Part shown: one piece after another, positions 46,061 through 53,745 of the stretch
Layout: each line of letters starts with the position of its first letter
How positions within the stretch are numbered: the stretch's first letter is position 1
Program-made: the position numbers and the translations under genes
Assembly: GCA_035626815.1 (NCBI GenBank)
Contig: DASPMY010000002.1
Coordinates: 1 to 64,000, forward strand
Source of the DNA: Croceibacterium_A sp035626815
GTDB lineage: Bacteria > Pseudomonadota > Alphaproteobacteria > Sphingomonadales > Sphingomonadaceae
Reading direction: 5' to 3'
Length of the DNA: 64,000 nt
The notes under the pieces: generated by a model
What the model was told of the DNA's origin: nothing
The model's input: the letters and a program-made list of their open reading frames with translations, nothing else
Databases searched by the model: none

Positions 46061-46756
46061 ATGGGTGCGGTCGTCACGTCGCTGCTGCTCGCGCTCGGCC
46101 AGCTGGCCGATCCGCGGGTGCTCAGGATCCTCGCCAAGAGCCTGGCGGTGACGGTGGTGCTGTTCGCGGCGGTGGCGTGGGCCGGGTGGCACGCGCTCGA
46201 CCGGCTGCTCGAAGCGGCCGGGCTCGGCGACGCGTCGTTCGCGGGCGCCGAGGGAGTGCGCGGGCTGGCCTCGCTGGTGCTGGCGCTGATCGGGCTGTGG
46301 CTCGCCTGGCGCGTGGTGGCGATGGCGGTGATCGAGTTCTTCGCCGACGAGGTGGTCCAGGCGGTCGAGGGTCGCCATTATCCGCAAGCGGCGCTGACCG
46401 CGCGCGACCTGCCGCTCGGCGAGCAGCTCTCGACCAGCCTCAAGAGCGCGCTGCGGGCGCTGCTGGTCAACCTCGTCGCGCTGCCGTTCGCGCTCGTGCT
46501 GCTGGTCACCGGCGTCGGCACGGCGCTGCTATTCTGGCTGGTCAACGCGGTGCTCGTCGGCCGCGAGCTGCAGCAGATGGTGTGGCTGCGGCACCGGCGC
46601 GACGCCGCCGACCCGGCGCCGGTTGGCCGCGCCGAGCGCTTCCTGCTCGGCGGGGCGATCGCCGCGCTGCTGGCGTTGCCTGGCGTCAATCTCCTCGCCC
46701 CGATCCTCGGCGCGGCCGCCGCGACGCACCTGATTCATCGGAAGGACCGTGCCTGA
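46061..46756 (+). CDS. EI24/CysZ-like membrane protein
   Basis: 231 residues with four to six hydrophobic helices (LAVTVVLFAAVAWAGW, LVLALIGLWLAWRVV, LPFALVLLVTGVGTALLFWL, LLALPGVNLLAPILG). The pattern PGVNLLAPILGAAAATHL is typical of the EI24 domain family, which includes CysZ sulfate transporters. A sulfate role would suit the SUF genes nearby but is not supported by anything else. Confidence 0.78.
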   Translation: MGAVVTSLLLALGQLADPRVLRILAKSLAVTVVLFAAVAWAGWHALDRLLEAAGLGDASFAGAEGVRGLASLVLALIGLWLAWRVVAMAVIEFFADEVVQAVEGRHYPQAALTARDLPLGEQLSTSLKSALRALLVNLVALPFALVLLVTGVGTALLFWLVNAVLVGRELQQMVWLRHRRDAADPAPVGRAERFLLGGAIAALLALPGVNLLAPILGAAAATHLIHRKDRA

Positions 46757-46757
46757 C

Positions 46758-47195
46758 ATGCCCCGCCTGACCTTGCCCGCGCTGCTCTCGCTGCTGATCG
46801 CCGGCTGTGCCGCCGCGCCCACGCCGGAGCCGCAGCCGGGCGCGCCGCCGGTGGCCGCACCGCGCGCGCAGCCGACGGTGCCGCCGACGCTGCCCACGCC
46901 GCGGCTGGCGACCGGGTTCCGCACGCCGACGGTGCTACGCGTGCCCGGCCTCGAAGGGGTGATCGAGAGCGATGCCGCGAGCCTCGTCCGCAGCTTCGGC
47001 AACCCGCGGCTCGACGTCAGCGAAGGCGACATGCGCAAGCTGCAATTCACCGGCGAGGCGTGCGTGCTCGACGTGTTCCTCTATCCGCTGCGCGACGGCG
47101 GCGAGCCGGTCGCCACCTATCTCGAGGCGCGCCGCGCGAGGGACGGGCAGGAGGTCGACCGCGTGGCGTGCGTGCAGGCGCTGCAGCGGCGCTAG
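46758..47195 (+). CDS. Small lipoprotein of unknown function
   Basis: 145 residues. Lipoprotein signal (LSLLIAGC), a Pro/Ala-rich linker, then a compact domain: IESDAASLVRSFGNPRLDVSEGDMRKLQFTG with a Cys pair further on (EACVLDVFL and VACVQAL). It resembles SmpA/OmlA-like small lipoprotein folds but I cannot assign it. ATG 46758 is preferred over GTG 46749 for ribosome-binding-site spacing. Confidence 0.7.
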   Translation: MPRLTLPALLSLLIAGCAAAPTPEPQPGAPPVAAPRAQPTVPPTLPTPRLATGFRTPTVLRVPGLEGVIESDAASLVRSFGNPRLDVSEGDMRKLQFTGEACVLDVFLYPLRDGGEPVATYLEARRARDGQEVDRVACVQALQRR

Positions 47196-47220
47196 TCGCC
47201 GACGCGCGCCAGGCTGCGGG

Positions 47221-47577
47221 TTATACCGTGAAGCTCTCGCCGCAGCCGCAGGCGCCCTTGGCATTGGGATTGGCGAACACGAAGCCGGCAGCGAAATCGT
47301 CCTCCTGCCAATCCATCCGTGAGCCGATCAGGTAGAGCACGCTGGCGCCGTCGATGTAGAACACCCCGCCCGGGGTCTCGATCTTCTCGTCGAACGGGTG
47401 CGCCTCGCTGACGTAGTCGACCGAGTAGGCGAGCCCCGAGCAGCCGCGCCGCGGCGTCGACAGCTTGACCCCGACTGAGCCCTCGGGCGCCTTGGCCATC
47501 AGCTCGGCGATGCGCGCCTCGGCGGCGGCCGTCAGGGTGACGGCGGCGGGGCGCTGGCGGAGCTTGGTCTCAGTCAC
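47221..47577 (-). CDS. A-type iron-sulfur carrier, SufA/ErpA-like
   Basis: 118 residues of the HesB/IscA family with the three cluster-binding cysteines Cys46 (RRGCSGLAY), Cys110 and Cys112 (GACGCGES). It carries Fe-S clusters from the SUF scaffold to target proteins. Last gene of the leftward SUF run, 55 bases after sufT. Confidence 0.93.
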   Translation of the reverse strand: MTETKLRQRPAAVTLTAAAEARIAELMAKAPEGSVGVKLSTPRRGCSGLAYSVDYVSEAHPFDEKIETPGGVFYIDGASVLYLIGSRMDWQEDDFAAGFVFANPNAKGACGCGESFTV

Positions 47578-47632
47578 AAGCCAATACCTGAAATCCGTTC
47601 GGTTCGAGCGAGATGCGGGCAGATAGCATGAT

Positions 47633-48106
47633 TCACAACATTCCCAGCTCGAGGCGCGCCTCGTCGCTCATCTTGGACGGATCCCACGGCGGATCCCACA
47701 CGATCTCGACCTGGGCGTCGCGCACGCCGGGGACCGAGCCGACGCGCAGCTCGACCTCGCCGGGCATCGATTCGGCGACCGGGCAATGCGGCGTGGTCAG
47801 CGTCATCACGATCATCACGTCCGCCTCGTCGGACACGTCGACCCCGTAGATCAGCCCGAGATCGTAGATGTTCACGGGGATCTCTGGGTCGTAGATATCC
47901 TTGAGCGCCGCGAGCACGCTTTCGTAAAGCGCGCCGCCGGGCTCCGTGGCGACCGCGGCCGGCGGCTTCTGCGCCAGGAACCCCTCGAGGTAGTCCTTCT
48001 TGCGCTCGAGCTTCTCGGCCGGCGTCTCGGCGTCCTCGACGCGCGCGCGGGGGGGCGTCTCGACGCCGTCGACCTCCTCGACGCGGAAAGGCTTTTCCTC
48101 GTTCAT
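47633..48106 (-). CDS. sufT: SUF-system assembly protein SufT (DUF59/MIP18 family)
   Basis: 157 residues. The N-terminal 50 are charged and probably disordered; the DUF59 domain has LKDIYDPEIPVNIYDLGLIYG and TLTTPHCPVAESMP with the conserved Cys. It assists Fe-S cluster maturation. The ATG overlaps the sufS stop (ATGA). Confidence 0.92.
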   Translation of the reverse strand: MNEEKPFRVEEVDGVETPPRARVEDAETPAEKLERKKDYLEGFLAQKPPAAVATEPGGALYESVLAALKDIYDPEIPVNIYDLGLIYGVDVSDEADVMIVMTLTTPHCPVAESMPGEVELRVGSVPGVRDAQVEIVWDPPWDPSKMSDEARLELGML

Positions 48107-49359
48107 CCGAAAATCCTCTTGGTCCGCTCGATCCCGCGCAGCAACGCGGCGACGTCGTCCGCGTCGCTGTAGAGCCCAAAGCTGGCGCGCGCCGTCGCCG
48201 GCACGCCGAGCCGCTCCATCAGCGGCTGCGCGCAGTGGTGGCCGGCGCGGATCGCGACGTCCTCCTCGTCGAGGATCGTGCCGAGATCGTGCGGGTGAAT
48301 GCCGTCGAGCGCGAAGCTGACGATGCCGGCGCTGTCTTCCGGCCCGAACAGGCGCACGTCGTTCATGCCGCGCAACGCGTCGCGCAGGCTGGCGACGAGG
48401 CGCGCCTCGTGCGCGTGAATCGCGTCGAGGCCGATCCCGGCGACGTAGTCGCACGCCGCCCCGAAGCCGATCGCCTCGACGATCGCCGGGGTTCCCGCCT
48501 CGAACCGCTGCGGCGCGGCGGCGTACGTCGTCCGCTCGAAGGTGACCTTCTCGATCATCGCCCCGCCGCCCTGCCACGGCGGCATCGCGGCGAGATGCTC
48601 TGCCCTCGCCCACAGCGCGCCGATCCCGGTCGGGCCGTAGAGCTTGTGGCCGGAGAAGGCGTAGAAATCGCAGCCGAGCGCGGCGACGTCGACCGGCAGA
48701 CGCGGCACCGCCTGGCAGCCGTCGAGCAGCAACCTGGCGCCGACCGCATGAGTGAGATCGGCCGCGCGCGGGGCGTCGAGCACCGAGCCGAGCACGTTCG
48801 AGACATGCGCGAAGGCGACCATCCGGTGCTCGGGCGTGAGCATCCGCTCGGCGACGTCGAGGTCGATCCGGCCGTCCCCGGTGAGCGGGCAGACGTCGAC
48901 CTGCCAGCCGGCGAGCTGCCACGGGACGATGTTCGAATGGTGCTCGAGCTCGCTGAGCAGCACCCGCCCCTTGTCCGGCCACGAGTACGCGACGAGGTTG
49001 ATCGCCTCGGTCGCGCCGCGGGTGAACACCAGCTCCTCCTCGCGCCCGCCGACAAACGCCGCCACCTTGCGCCGCGCCGCCTCGTAGCCGAGCGTCATCT
49101 CGGCCGAGCGGGTGTACACCCCGCGGTGGACCGTGGCGTAGTCGGCACCGATCGCCCTGGACACGGCGTCGATCACGACTTGCGGCTTCTGCGCGGTGGC
49201 GGCCGAATCGAGGTAGTGCCACGGCGAGCCGTCGGCGTTCAGAAGGCCCGGGAAGTTTGATTTTATACCAACCCCGTTCGCCTCGAGCGAAGTCGAGAGG
49301 CCGCGCGCAGGTGTCTCGACTTCGCTCGACACGAACGGCGAAAGATTGCTGGCGCTCAT
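48103..49359 (-). CDS. sufS: Cysteine desulfurase SufS, with a repeat-derived N-terminal extension
   Basis: 418-residue PLP enzyme that supplies sulfur to the SUF system. The PLP lysine is Lys239 (FSGHKLYGPTGIG) and the persulfide Cys is Cys376 (RAGHHCAQPL). Residues 8-29 are encoded by a palindromic repeat (49274-49338); the family homology begins after it, at about IKSNFPGLLN (32-41). The ATG overlaps the sufD stop by ATGA, so this start is well supported. GTG30 just after the repeat is another possible start. Confidence 0.95.
   Translation of the reverse strand: MSASNLSPFVSSEVETPARGLSTSLEANGVGIKSNFPGLLNADGSPWHYLDSAATAQKPQVVIDAVSRAIGADYATVHRGVYTRSAEMTLGYEAARRKVAAFVGGREEELVFTRGATEAINLVAYSWPDKGRVLLSELEHHSNIVPWQLAGWQVDVCPLTGDGRIDLDVAERMLTPEHRMVAFAHVSNVLGSVLDAPRAADLTHAVGARLLLDGCQAVPRLPVDVAALGCDFYAFSGHKLYGPTGIGALWARAEHLAAMPPWQGGGAMIEKVTFERTTYAAAPQRFEAGTPAIVEAIGFGAACDYVAGIGLDAIHAHEARLVASLRDALRGMNDVRLFGPEDSAGIVSFALDGIHPHDLGTILDEEDVAIRAGHHCAQPLMERLGVPATARASFGLYSDADDVAALLRGIERTKRIFG
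49274..49338. repeat. Palindromic repeat inside sufS (family A)
   Basis: Arms CCGTTCGCCTCGAGCGAAGT and TTCGCTCGACACGAACGG, with a short GC-rich loop. It encodes SufS residues 8-29 in frame, reading PFVSSEVET and STSLEANG. Related copies: 37267-37333 and 53212-53300. Confidence 0.88.
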
Positions 49360-50108
49360 ACCGCGTCCCCCAGCGCGGCGAGCGCCGCATCGAGCAGCTT
49401 GTCGCGCTCGCCGTCGTCCTCGAGCGCGACGAAAGCATCGGCGACGAAGGCGCGGACCAGCAGCTTCCTGGCCGCCGCGGGCGGGATGCCGCGCGCGGCC
49501 ATGTAGTAGCCGGCCATCTCGTCCATCTGCCCGATGGCCGCGCCATGGGCGCATTTGACGTCGTCGGCGAAGATCTCGAGCTCGGGCTTGGCATTGGCCG
49601 AGGCGCCGCGCTCGAGCAGCAGGCCCTTGAAGTCCTGCCCCGCGTCGGTCTGCTGGGCATCGCGCGCGACATCGATGCGGCCGAGGAAGTTGCCGATCGC
49701 CGTGCCCCAGTGGACCGCGCGCACGACCTGGCGCGAGGTCGCCCCGGGCTCGGCGTGGACGGTGCGGGTGACGAACTCGCGGGTCGCCGCCCCGCCGCCG
49801 ATGGTCACCCCGCCGAACTGGAAATGCGCGCCACGGGCGAGCCGGACCTCGACCTCGAGGCGGGTGTAGTCGCCGCCGGCGTTGACGGCGAACAGCTCCG
49901 CCCGCGCACCCTCGCCCACGGTCAGGCGGACCCGGTGCAGCTCGGGCCCGGCGCCGTCGAGCACCAGGCACCTGACGCGCGTTTCGCCGGGCGCGAGCGC
50001 GATTTCCTTCCATTCGCCGAACCGCTCGGGAGCGAGCGTCGCAAGCGCCGCGAAGTCGGCGTAGCGCCAGACCTCGTCCTTGATGGTGGGCAGAGCCGCG
50101 ACCGTCAT
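49356..50108 (-). CDS. sufD: SufD-family Fe-S assembly protein
   Basis: 250 residues: scaffold partner of SufB/SufC with the beta-helical core (LARGAHFQFGGVTIGGGAATREF) and the conserved ADDVKCAHGAAIGQMDEMAGYYMAARGI. It is shorter than the E. coli protein (423 residues) because the N-terminal helical part is reduced, as I expect for this group. ATGA overlaps on both sides. Confidence 0.93.
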   Translation of the reverse strand: MTVAALPTIKDEVWRYADFAALATLAPERFGEWKEIALAPGETRVRCLVLDGAGPELHRVRLTVGEGARAELFAVNAGGDYTRLEVEVRLARGAHFQFGGVTIGGGAATREFVTRTVHAEPGATSRQVVRAVHWGTAIGNFLGRIDVARDAQQTDAGQDFKGLLLERGASANAKPELEIFADDVKCAHGAAIGQMDEMAGYYMAARGIPPAAARKLLVRAFVADAFVALEDDGERDKLLDAALAALGDAV

Positions 50109-50569
50109 CGCTGCGCCTCGATGGTCGGCCGCTCGAACGGCTTCTGCAGCTCGGCCTTGATCTCGGCGACGACCGCGTCGGTCTCGCGCAGCACGCGCTC
50201 GTCCGCGAACCGCAGCACGCGCACGCCGACATCGGCGAGCTTGCGGTCCGACAGCGCGGCCAGCGTACCGTCGACCTCGCCGTCGCCGCCGGTCTCGACC
50301 ACCAGCCAGCGGGTCTTGCAGGCGAAATCGACGATCGCGCTGCCCATCACGACCTCGCGGTTGAAGGTGAACCCGCACTGCTTGTCCTTGAGCCGCTGCC
50401 ACAGCGCGGCCTGCGCCGGCGTGGGATTGCGCCGCCGGTCGCGCGCCTGGTCCTTGAGCGCTTCGGCGCGCTGGGGGGAAACCTTCCACGCGCGCGCGGC
50501 CTCGGCGGCGGAGCGGCCTTCGGCGCGGTCGTTGACCTGGCCCAACGAGAGCTTGCGGCGTTCGGCCAT
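50105..50569 (-). CDS. DUF559 (Vsr/endonuclease-like) protein within the SUF operon
   Basis: 154 residues. The second half is DUF559: RRNPTPAQAALWQRLKDKQCGFTFNREVV, then IVDFACKTRWLVVETGGDGEVD and VLRFADERVL, a restriction-endonuclease-like fold. The usual D...ExD/ExK metal pattern is partly kept (IVDFAC, VVETGGD). The first 60 residues are a charged extension. It is linked to sufC by TAATG and to sufD by ATGA, so it is translated with the SUF proteins. Role there unknown. Confidence 0.85.
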   Translation of the reverse strand: MAERRKLSLGQVNDRAEGRSAAEAARAWKVSPQRAEALKDQARDRRRNPTPAQAALWQRLKDKQCGFTFNREVVMGSAIVDFACKTRWLVVETGGDGEVDGTLAALSDRKLADVGVRVLRFADERVLRETDAVVAEIKAELQKPFERPTIEAQR

Positions 50570-51408
50570 TACGCCACCGCCTCGTAGCCTTCGCTCTCGA
50601 GCTGGTGCGCGAGCTCGGGCCCGCCGCTCTTGACGATGCGCCCTTTCGACAGGACGTGGACGCAATCGGGCCGCACGTAGTCGAGCAGGCGCTGGTAGTG
50701 GGTGATTAGCAGCACGCCCTTGTCGGGCTTGCGCATGATCGCGTTGATGCCCTCGCCGACGATCCGCAGCGCATCGATGTCGAGGCCGGAGTCGGTCTCG
50801 TCGAGCACCGCGAACGCGGGGTCGAGGATGCCCATCTGCACCATCTCGGCGCGCTTCTTCTCGCCGCCCGAGAAGCCGACGTTCACCGGCCGCTTGAGCA
50901 TCTCCATGTCGAACCGCAGCAGCCCGGCCTTTTCGCGCGCCAGCTTGAGGAAATCGCCGCCCGACAGCGGCGCCTGCCCCCGCGCCTTGCGCTTCGCGTT
51001 GAGCGCCTCGCGCAGGAACTGCACGTTGGACACGCCCGGGATCTCGACCGGATACTGGAACCCGAGAAACAGCCCCAGCGCCGCGCGCTCGTGGGGTTCG
51101 AGGGCCAGGAGGTCGATTCCCCTCCCGCTCGCGGGAGGGGTTAGGGGTGGGTAAGTCTGGTCGGGCGCGGCGCTAGCCGAAACAGGCCCACCCCCGGCCC
51201 CTCCCGCAAGCGGGAGAGGGGTGAAGGTGACGCTACCCCCGGTCACCTCGTACCCCGGCCGGCCGCCGAGCACATAGGCGAGCGTCGACTTGCCCGCCCC
51301 GTTCGGCCCCATGATCGCATGCACCTCGCCCGCGTTCACGGCGAGCGAGAGCCCGTTGAGGATCGCCGTGCCGCCGACGGTGGCGTGGAGGTTATCGATC
51401 TGGAGCAT
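50569..51408 (-). CDS. sufC: SufC ATPase with a repeat-derived internal insertion
   Basis: 279-residue ABC-type ATPase of the SufBCD scaffold (usual length about 245-250). Walker A GPNGAGKST at 34-42, signature SGGEKKRAEM, Walker B AVLDETDSGLDID. Residues about 63-97 do not belong to the family: they are encoded by a palindromic repeat (51118-51222) and sit between GGSVTF and DLLALEPHERA, a surface loop before the Q-loop region. All catalytic motifs are intact, so it is likely functional. Confidence 0.95.
   Translation of the reverse strand: MLQIDNLHATVGGTAILNGLSLAVNAGEVHAIMGPNGAGKSTLAYVLGGRPGYEVTGGSVTFTPLPLAGGAGGGPVSASAAPDQTYPPLTPPASGRGIDLLALEPHERAALGLFLGFQYPVEIPGVSNVQFLREALNAKRKARGQAPLSGGDFLKLAREKAGLLRFDMEMLKRPVNVGFSGGEKKRAEMVQMGILDPAFAVLDETDSGLDIDALRIVGEGINAIMRKPDKGVLLITHYQRLLDYVRPDCVHVLSKGRIVKSGGPELAHQLESEGYEAVA
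51118..51222. repeat. Palindromic repeat inside sufC (family B)
   Basis: About 105 bases made of two hairpins. The first is the perfect dyad CCCCTCCCGC-TC-GCGGGAGGGG starting at 51119; the second is CCCCTCCCGC-AA-GCGGGAGAGGGG ending at 51221. It encodes about 35 in-frame SufC residues including PLPLAGGAGGG and PPLTPPASGRG. No sequence relation to family A. Confidence 0.88.
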
Positions 51409-51724
51409 CGTTACTCGTTCTTACTTCAGGCGCCGTGGTGGGCTCGGTCGTGCGCGGTGCCTCGGGACACCTCACGCGTTCGACGTTGATACGGTTTTCG
51501 CGAAAGTCGAGTTCGGTGGCGAACTCCATGTCTTCCGGTGACGGGTCTTCGGTGTCGACCTTGGCCCGAACCCGCCCCAGCTCTTGCATCGCCTGCTCGA
51601 CATACGCCGCGCGCTCCCGTTCGAGTTCGGCGATCTTGGCGACGCAGTCGGATTGCGGCTCCGATGCCGAACAGCCGAGGAGAACCGCGGGCACGAGCGC
51701 AATGGAGAAGCGAGTCGTGATCAC
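51392..51724 (-). CDS. Small lipoprotein between sufB and sufC
   Basis: 110 residues from a GTG that overlaps the sufB stop (GTGA). Lipobox LVPAVLLGC, then a helical coiled region (CVAKIAELERERAAYVEQAM) and an acidic, Pro/Thr-rich tail. Its stop lies 17 bases inside sufC. No family recognised. The signal and coupling suggest it is a real gene; no SUF component is normally extracytoplasmic. Confidence 0.68.
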   Translation of the reverse strand: MITTRFSIALVPAVLLGCSASEPQSDCVAKIAELERERAAYVEQAMQELGRVRAKVDTEDPSPEDMEFATELDFRENRINVERVRCPEAPRTTEPTTAPEVRTSNDAPDR

Positions 51725-53202
51725 CCCACGCTCCCCTCGAGGCTGATCCCGAGTAGCTTCTGCGCCTCGACCGCGAACTCCATCGGCAGCTGCTGCAGCA
51801 CCTCCTTGGCGAAGCCGTTGACGATCAGCGCCACCGCTTCCTCCTGGCCCAACCCGCGCTGCATCGCGTAGAACAGTTGGTCGTCGCTGATCTTGCTGGT
51901 GGTCGCCTCGTGCTCGACTTGCGCGGTCGGGTTCTTGACCTCGATGTAGGGCACGGTGTGCGCGCCGCACTCGGAGCCGAGCAGCAAGCTGTCGCACTGG
52001 GTGAAGTTGCGCACCCCGTCGGCGTTGGCGGCGACGCGCACCAGGCCGCGGTAAGTGTTGCTGCTCTTGCCCGCGCTGATCCCCTTGGAGACGATCGTCG
52101 AGCGCGTGCCGCGCGCGTTGTGGATCATCTTGGTGCCGGTATCGGCCTGCTGGTAATTGTTGGTGACCGCGACCGAGTAGAACTCGCCGACCGAATCCTC
52201 GCCGTTCAAGACGCAGCTCGGGTACTTCCAGGTGACCGCGCTGCCGGTCTCGACCTGGGTCCAGCTGATCTTGCTCCGCGCGCCCTGGCACAGCCCGCGC
52301 TTGGTGACGAAGTTGTAGATTCCGCCGAGCCCTTCGGCGTTGCCGGGGTACCAGTTCTGCACGGTCGAGTACTTGATCTCGGCGTCCTCGAGCGCGACCA
52401 GCTCGACCACCGCGGCATGTAGCTGGTTCTCGTCGCGCATCGGCGCGGTGCAGCCTTCGAGGTAGCTGACGTAGCTGCCCTTGTCGGCGACGATCAGAGT
52501 GCGCTCGAACTGGCCGGTGTTTTCCGCATTGATGCGGAAATAGGTGCTCAGCTCCATCGGGCAGCGCACGCCCTCGGGGATGTACACGAACGTCCCGTCG
52601 GAGAAGACCGCGCTGTTGAGCGTGGCGAAGAAGTTGTCGCGCTGCGGCACCACTTTGCCGAGCCATTTCCTGACCAGCTCGGGGTGCTCGCGGATCGCCT
52701 CGCTGATCGACAGGAAGATGACTCCGGCCTTCTTGAGCTCCTCCCGGAAGGTCGTGGCGACCGAAACGCTGTCGAACACCGCGTCGACCGCCACCTTGCG
52801 CGCGCCTTCGACCCCGGCGAGCACCTTCTGCTCCTCGATCGGGATGCCGAGCTTCTGGTAGACCTCGAGGATCTCGGGATCGAGCTCGTCGAGGCTCTTC
52901 AGCGCCGCCTTCTTCTTCGGCGCGGCGTAGTAGTACGCGTCCTGGTAGTCGATCGCCGGATAACCGAGCTTGGCCCATTCCGGCTCCGCCATCTCCTGCC
53001 AAAGGCGGAACGCCTTCAGCCGCCACTCGAGCATCCACTCGGGCTCGTTCTTCTTGGCCGAGATGAACCGCACGGTCGATTCGTCGAGGCCCTTGGGCGC
53101 GAACTCGGTGTCGATCTCGGCCGACCAGCCATGCTCGTACTCGGCCGCGCGCGCGGCGGCCTCGCGGGCTTCCTGGTCGCGAAGTTCGATGTCTTCGCTC
53201 AC
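51721..53202 (-). CDS. sufB: Fe-S assembly scaffold SufB
   Basis: 493 residues. Typical motifs: NYFATLNSAVFSDGTFVYI-like FFATLNSAVFSDGTFVY, STYFRINAENTGQFERTL, YLEGCTAPMRDENQLHAAVVE, and DSLLLGSECGAHTVPYIEV with the cluster-related Cys. GTG start at 53202, overlapping the Rrf2 stop. Forms the SufBC2D scaffold with the two partners downstream. Confidence 0.97.
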   Translation of the reverse strand: MSEDIELRDQEAREAAARAAEYEHGWSAEIDTEFAPKGLDESTVRFISAKKNEPEWMLEWRLKAFRLWQEMAEPEWAKLGYPAIDYQDAYYYAAPKKKAALKSLDELDPEILEVYQKLGIPIEEQKVLAGVEGARKVAVDAVFDSVSVATTFREELKKAGVIFLSISEAIREHPELVRKWLGKVVPQRDNFFATLNSAVFSDGTFVYIPEGVRCPMELSTYFRINAENTGQFERTLIVADKGSYVSYLEGCTAPMRDENQLHAAVVELVALEDAEIKYSTVQNWYPGNAEGLGGIYNFVTKRGLCQGARSKISWTQVETGSAVTWKYPSCVLNGEDSVGEFYSVAVTNNYQQADTGTKMIHNARGTRSTIVSKGISAGKSSNTYRGLVRVAANADGVRNFTQCDSLLLGSECGAHTVPYIEVKNPTAQVEHEATTSKISDDQLFYAMQRGLGQEEAVALIVNGFAKEVLQQLPMEFAVEAQKLLGISLEGSVG

Positions 53203-53699
53203 GCCACGACTCCGTTCGTGTCGAGCGAAGTCGGGACACCCTGGCGCCGCCGACTCTCGCGTTGGCCTTCGGCCGCCTGCAGCTCGCTTGAGGCGAACGG
53301 AGAGGAGAGCCGGGTCAGGGGAATGTCGGCCAAAGCCCCGCGCAGCGCCTCGTTGACCACGCCCCAGTGCGGCCGCACGCTGCAGCAGGCCTCGAGCGCG
53401 CAATCGTGGCGGCCGTGCTCGACGCAAGTGGTCAGCGCGATCGGCCCTTCGACCGCCTCGACGATGTCGGCCAATGTGATCGCCGCGGCGGGCCGCGCCA
53501 GTTGCAGCCCGCCGCCGGCGCCTCGGGTGGCGCGCAGCAGGCCGGCGCGCGACAGCAGGCTGACGAGCTTCTGCACGGTCGGCGCGGGCAGGCCGGTCTC
53601 GCAGGCCAGCTCGGCCGCCGAGACGCGCGCGCCGCCGCAATGGCGCGCGGCGGCGCACATCGTGACGACGGCATAGTCGGCCATGCTCGACAGGCGCAT
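53199..53699 (-). CDS. Rrf2-family SUF regulator with a repeat-derived C-terminal tail
   Basis: 166 residues. Winged helix (residues 1-70, with PAPTVQKLVSLLSRAGLL) and a cluster-binding loop with Cys92, Cys100, Cys105 and Cys106, close to IscR spacing. It likely represses or activates the suf genes according to Fe-S status. Residues 134-163 are encoded by a palindromic repeat (53212-53300); the Rrf2 fold ends before it. The stop overlaps sufB (GTGA). A 27-base palindrome lies just upstream. Confidence 0.93.
   Translation of the reverse strand: MRLSSMADYAVVTMCAAARHCGGARVSAAELACETGLPAPTVQKLVSLLSRAGLLRATRGAGGGLQLARPAAAITLADIVEAVEGPIALTTCVEHGRHDCALEACCSVRPHWGVVNEALRGALADIPLTRLSSPFASSELQAAEGQRESRRRQGVPTSLDTNGVVA
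53212..53300. repeat. Palindromic repeat inside the Rrf2 regulator (family A)
   Basis: Arms CCGTTCGTGTCGAGCGAAGT and AGCTCGCTTGAGGCGAACGG, with a longer loop than the other copies. It encodes residues 134-163 in frame, reading PFASSEL and PTSLDTNG, the same frame as in sufS. Confidence 0.85.
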
Positions 53700-53718
53700 T
53701 GTTATTGCGATCCGTTCT

Positions 53719-53745
53719 CAAATCGGAGCGATTCGCTCCGATTTG
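53719..53745. promoter_or_regulatory. Perfect 27-base palindrome upstream of the SUF operon
   Basis: Arms CAAATCGGAGCGA and TCGCTCCGATTTG around one central base, 19 bases upstream of the Rrf2 ATG. No T tract follows on the minus strand, so it is not a terminator. Best read as the operator of the Rrf2 regulator (autoregulation of suf) or of another iron regulator. Confidence 0.65.
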
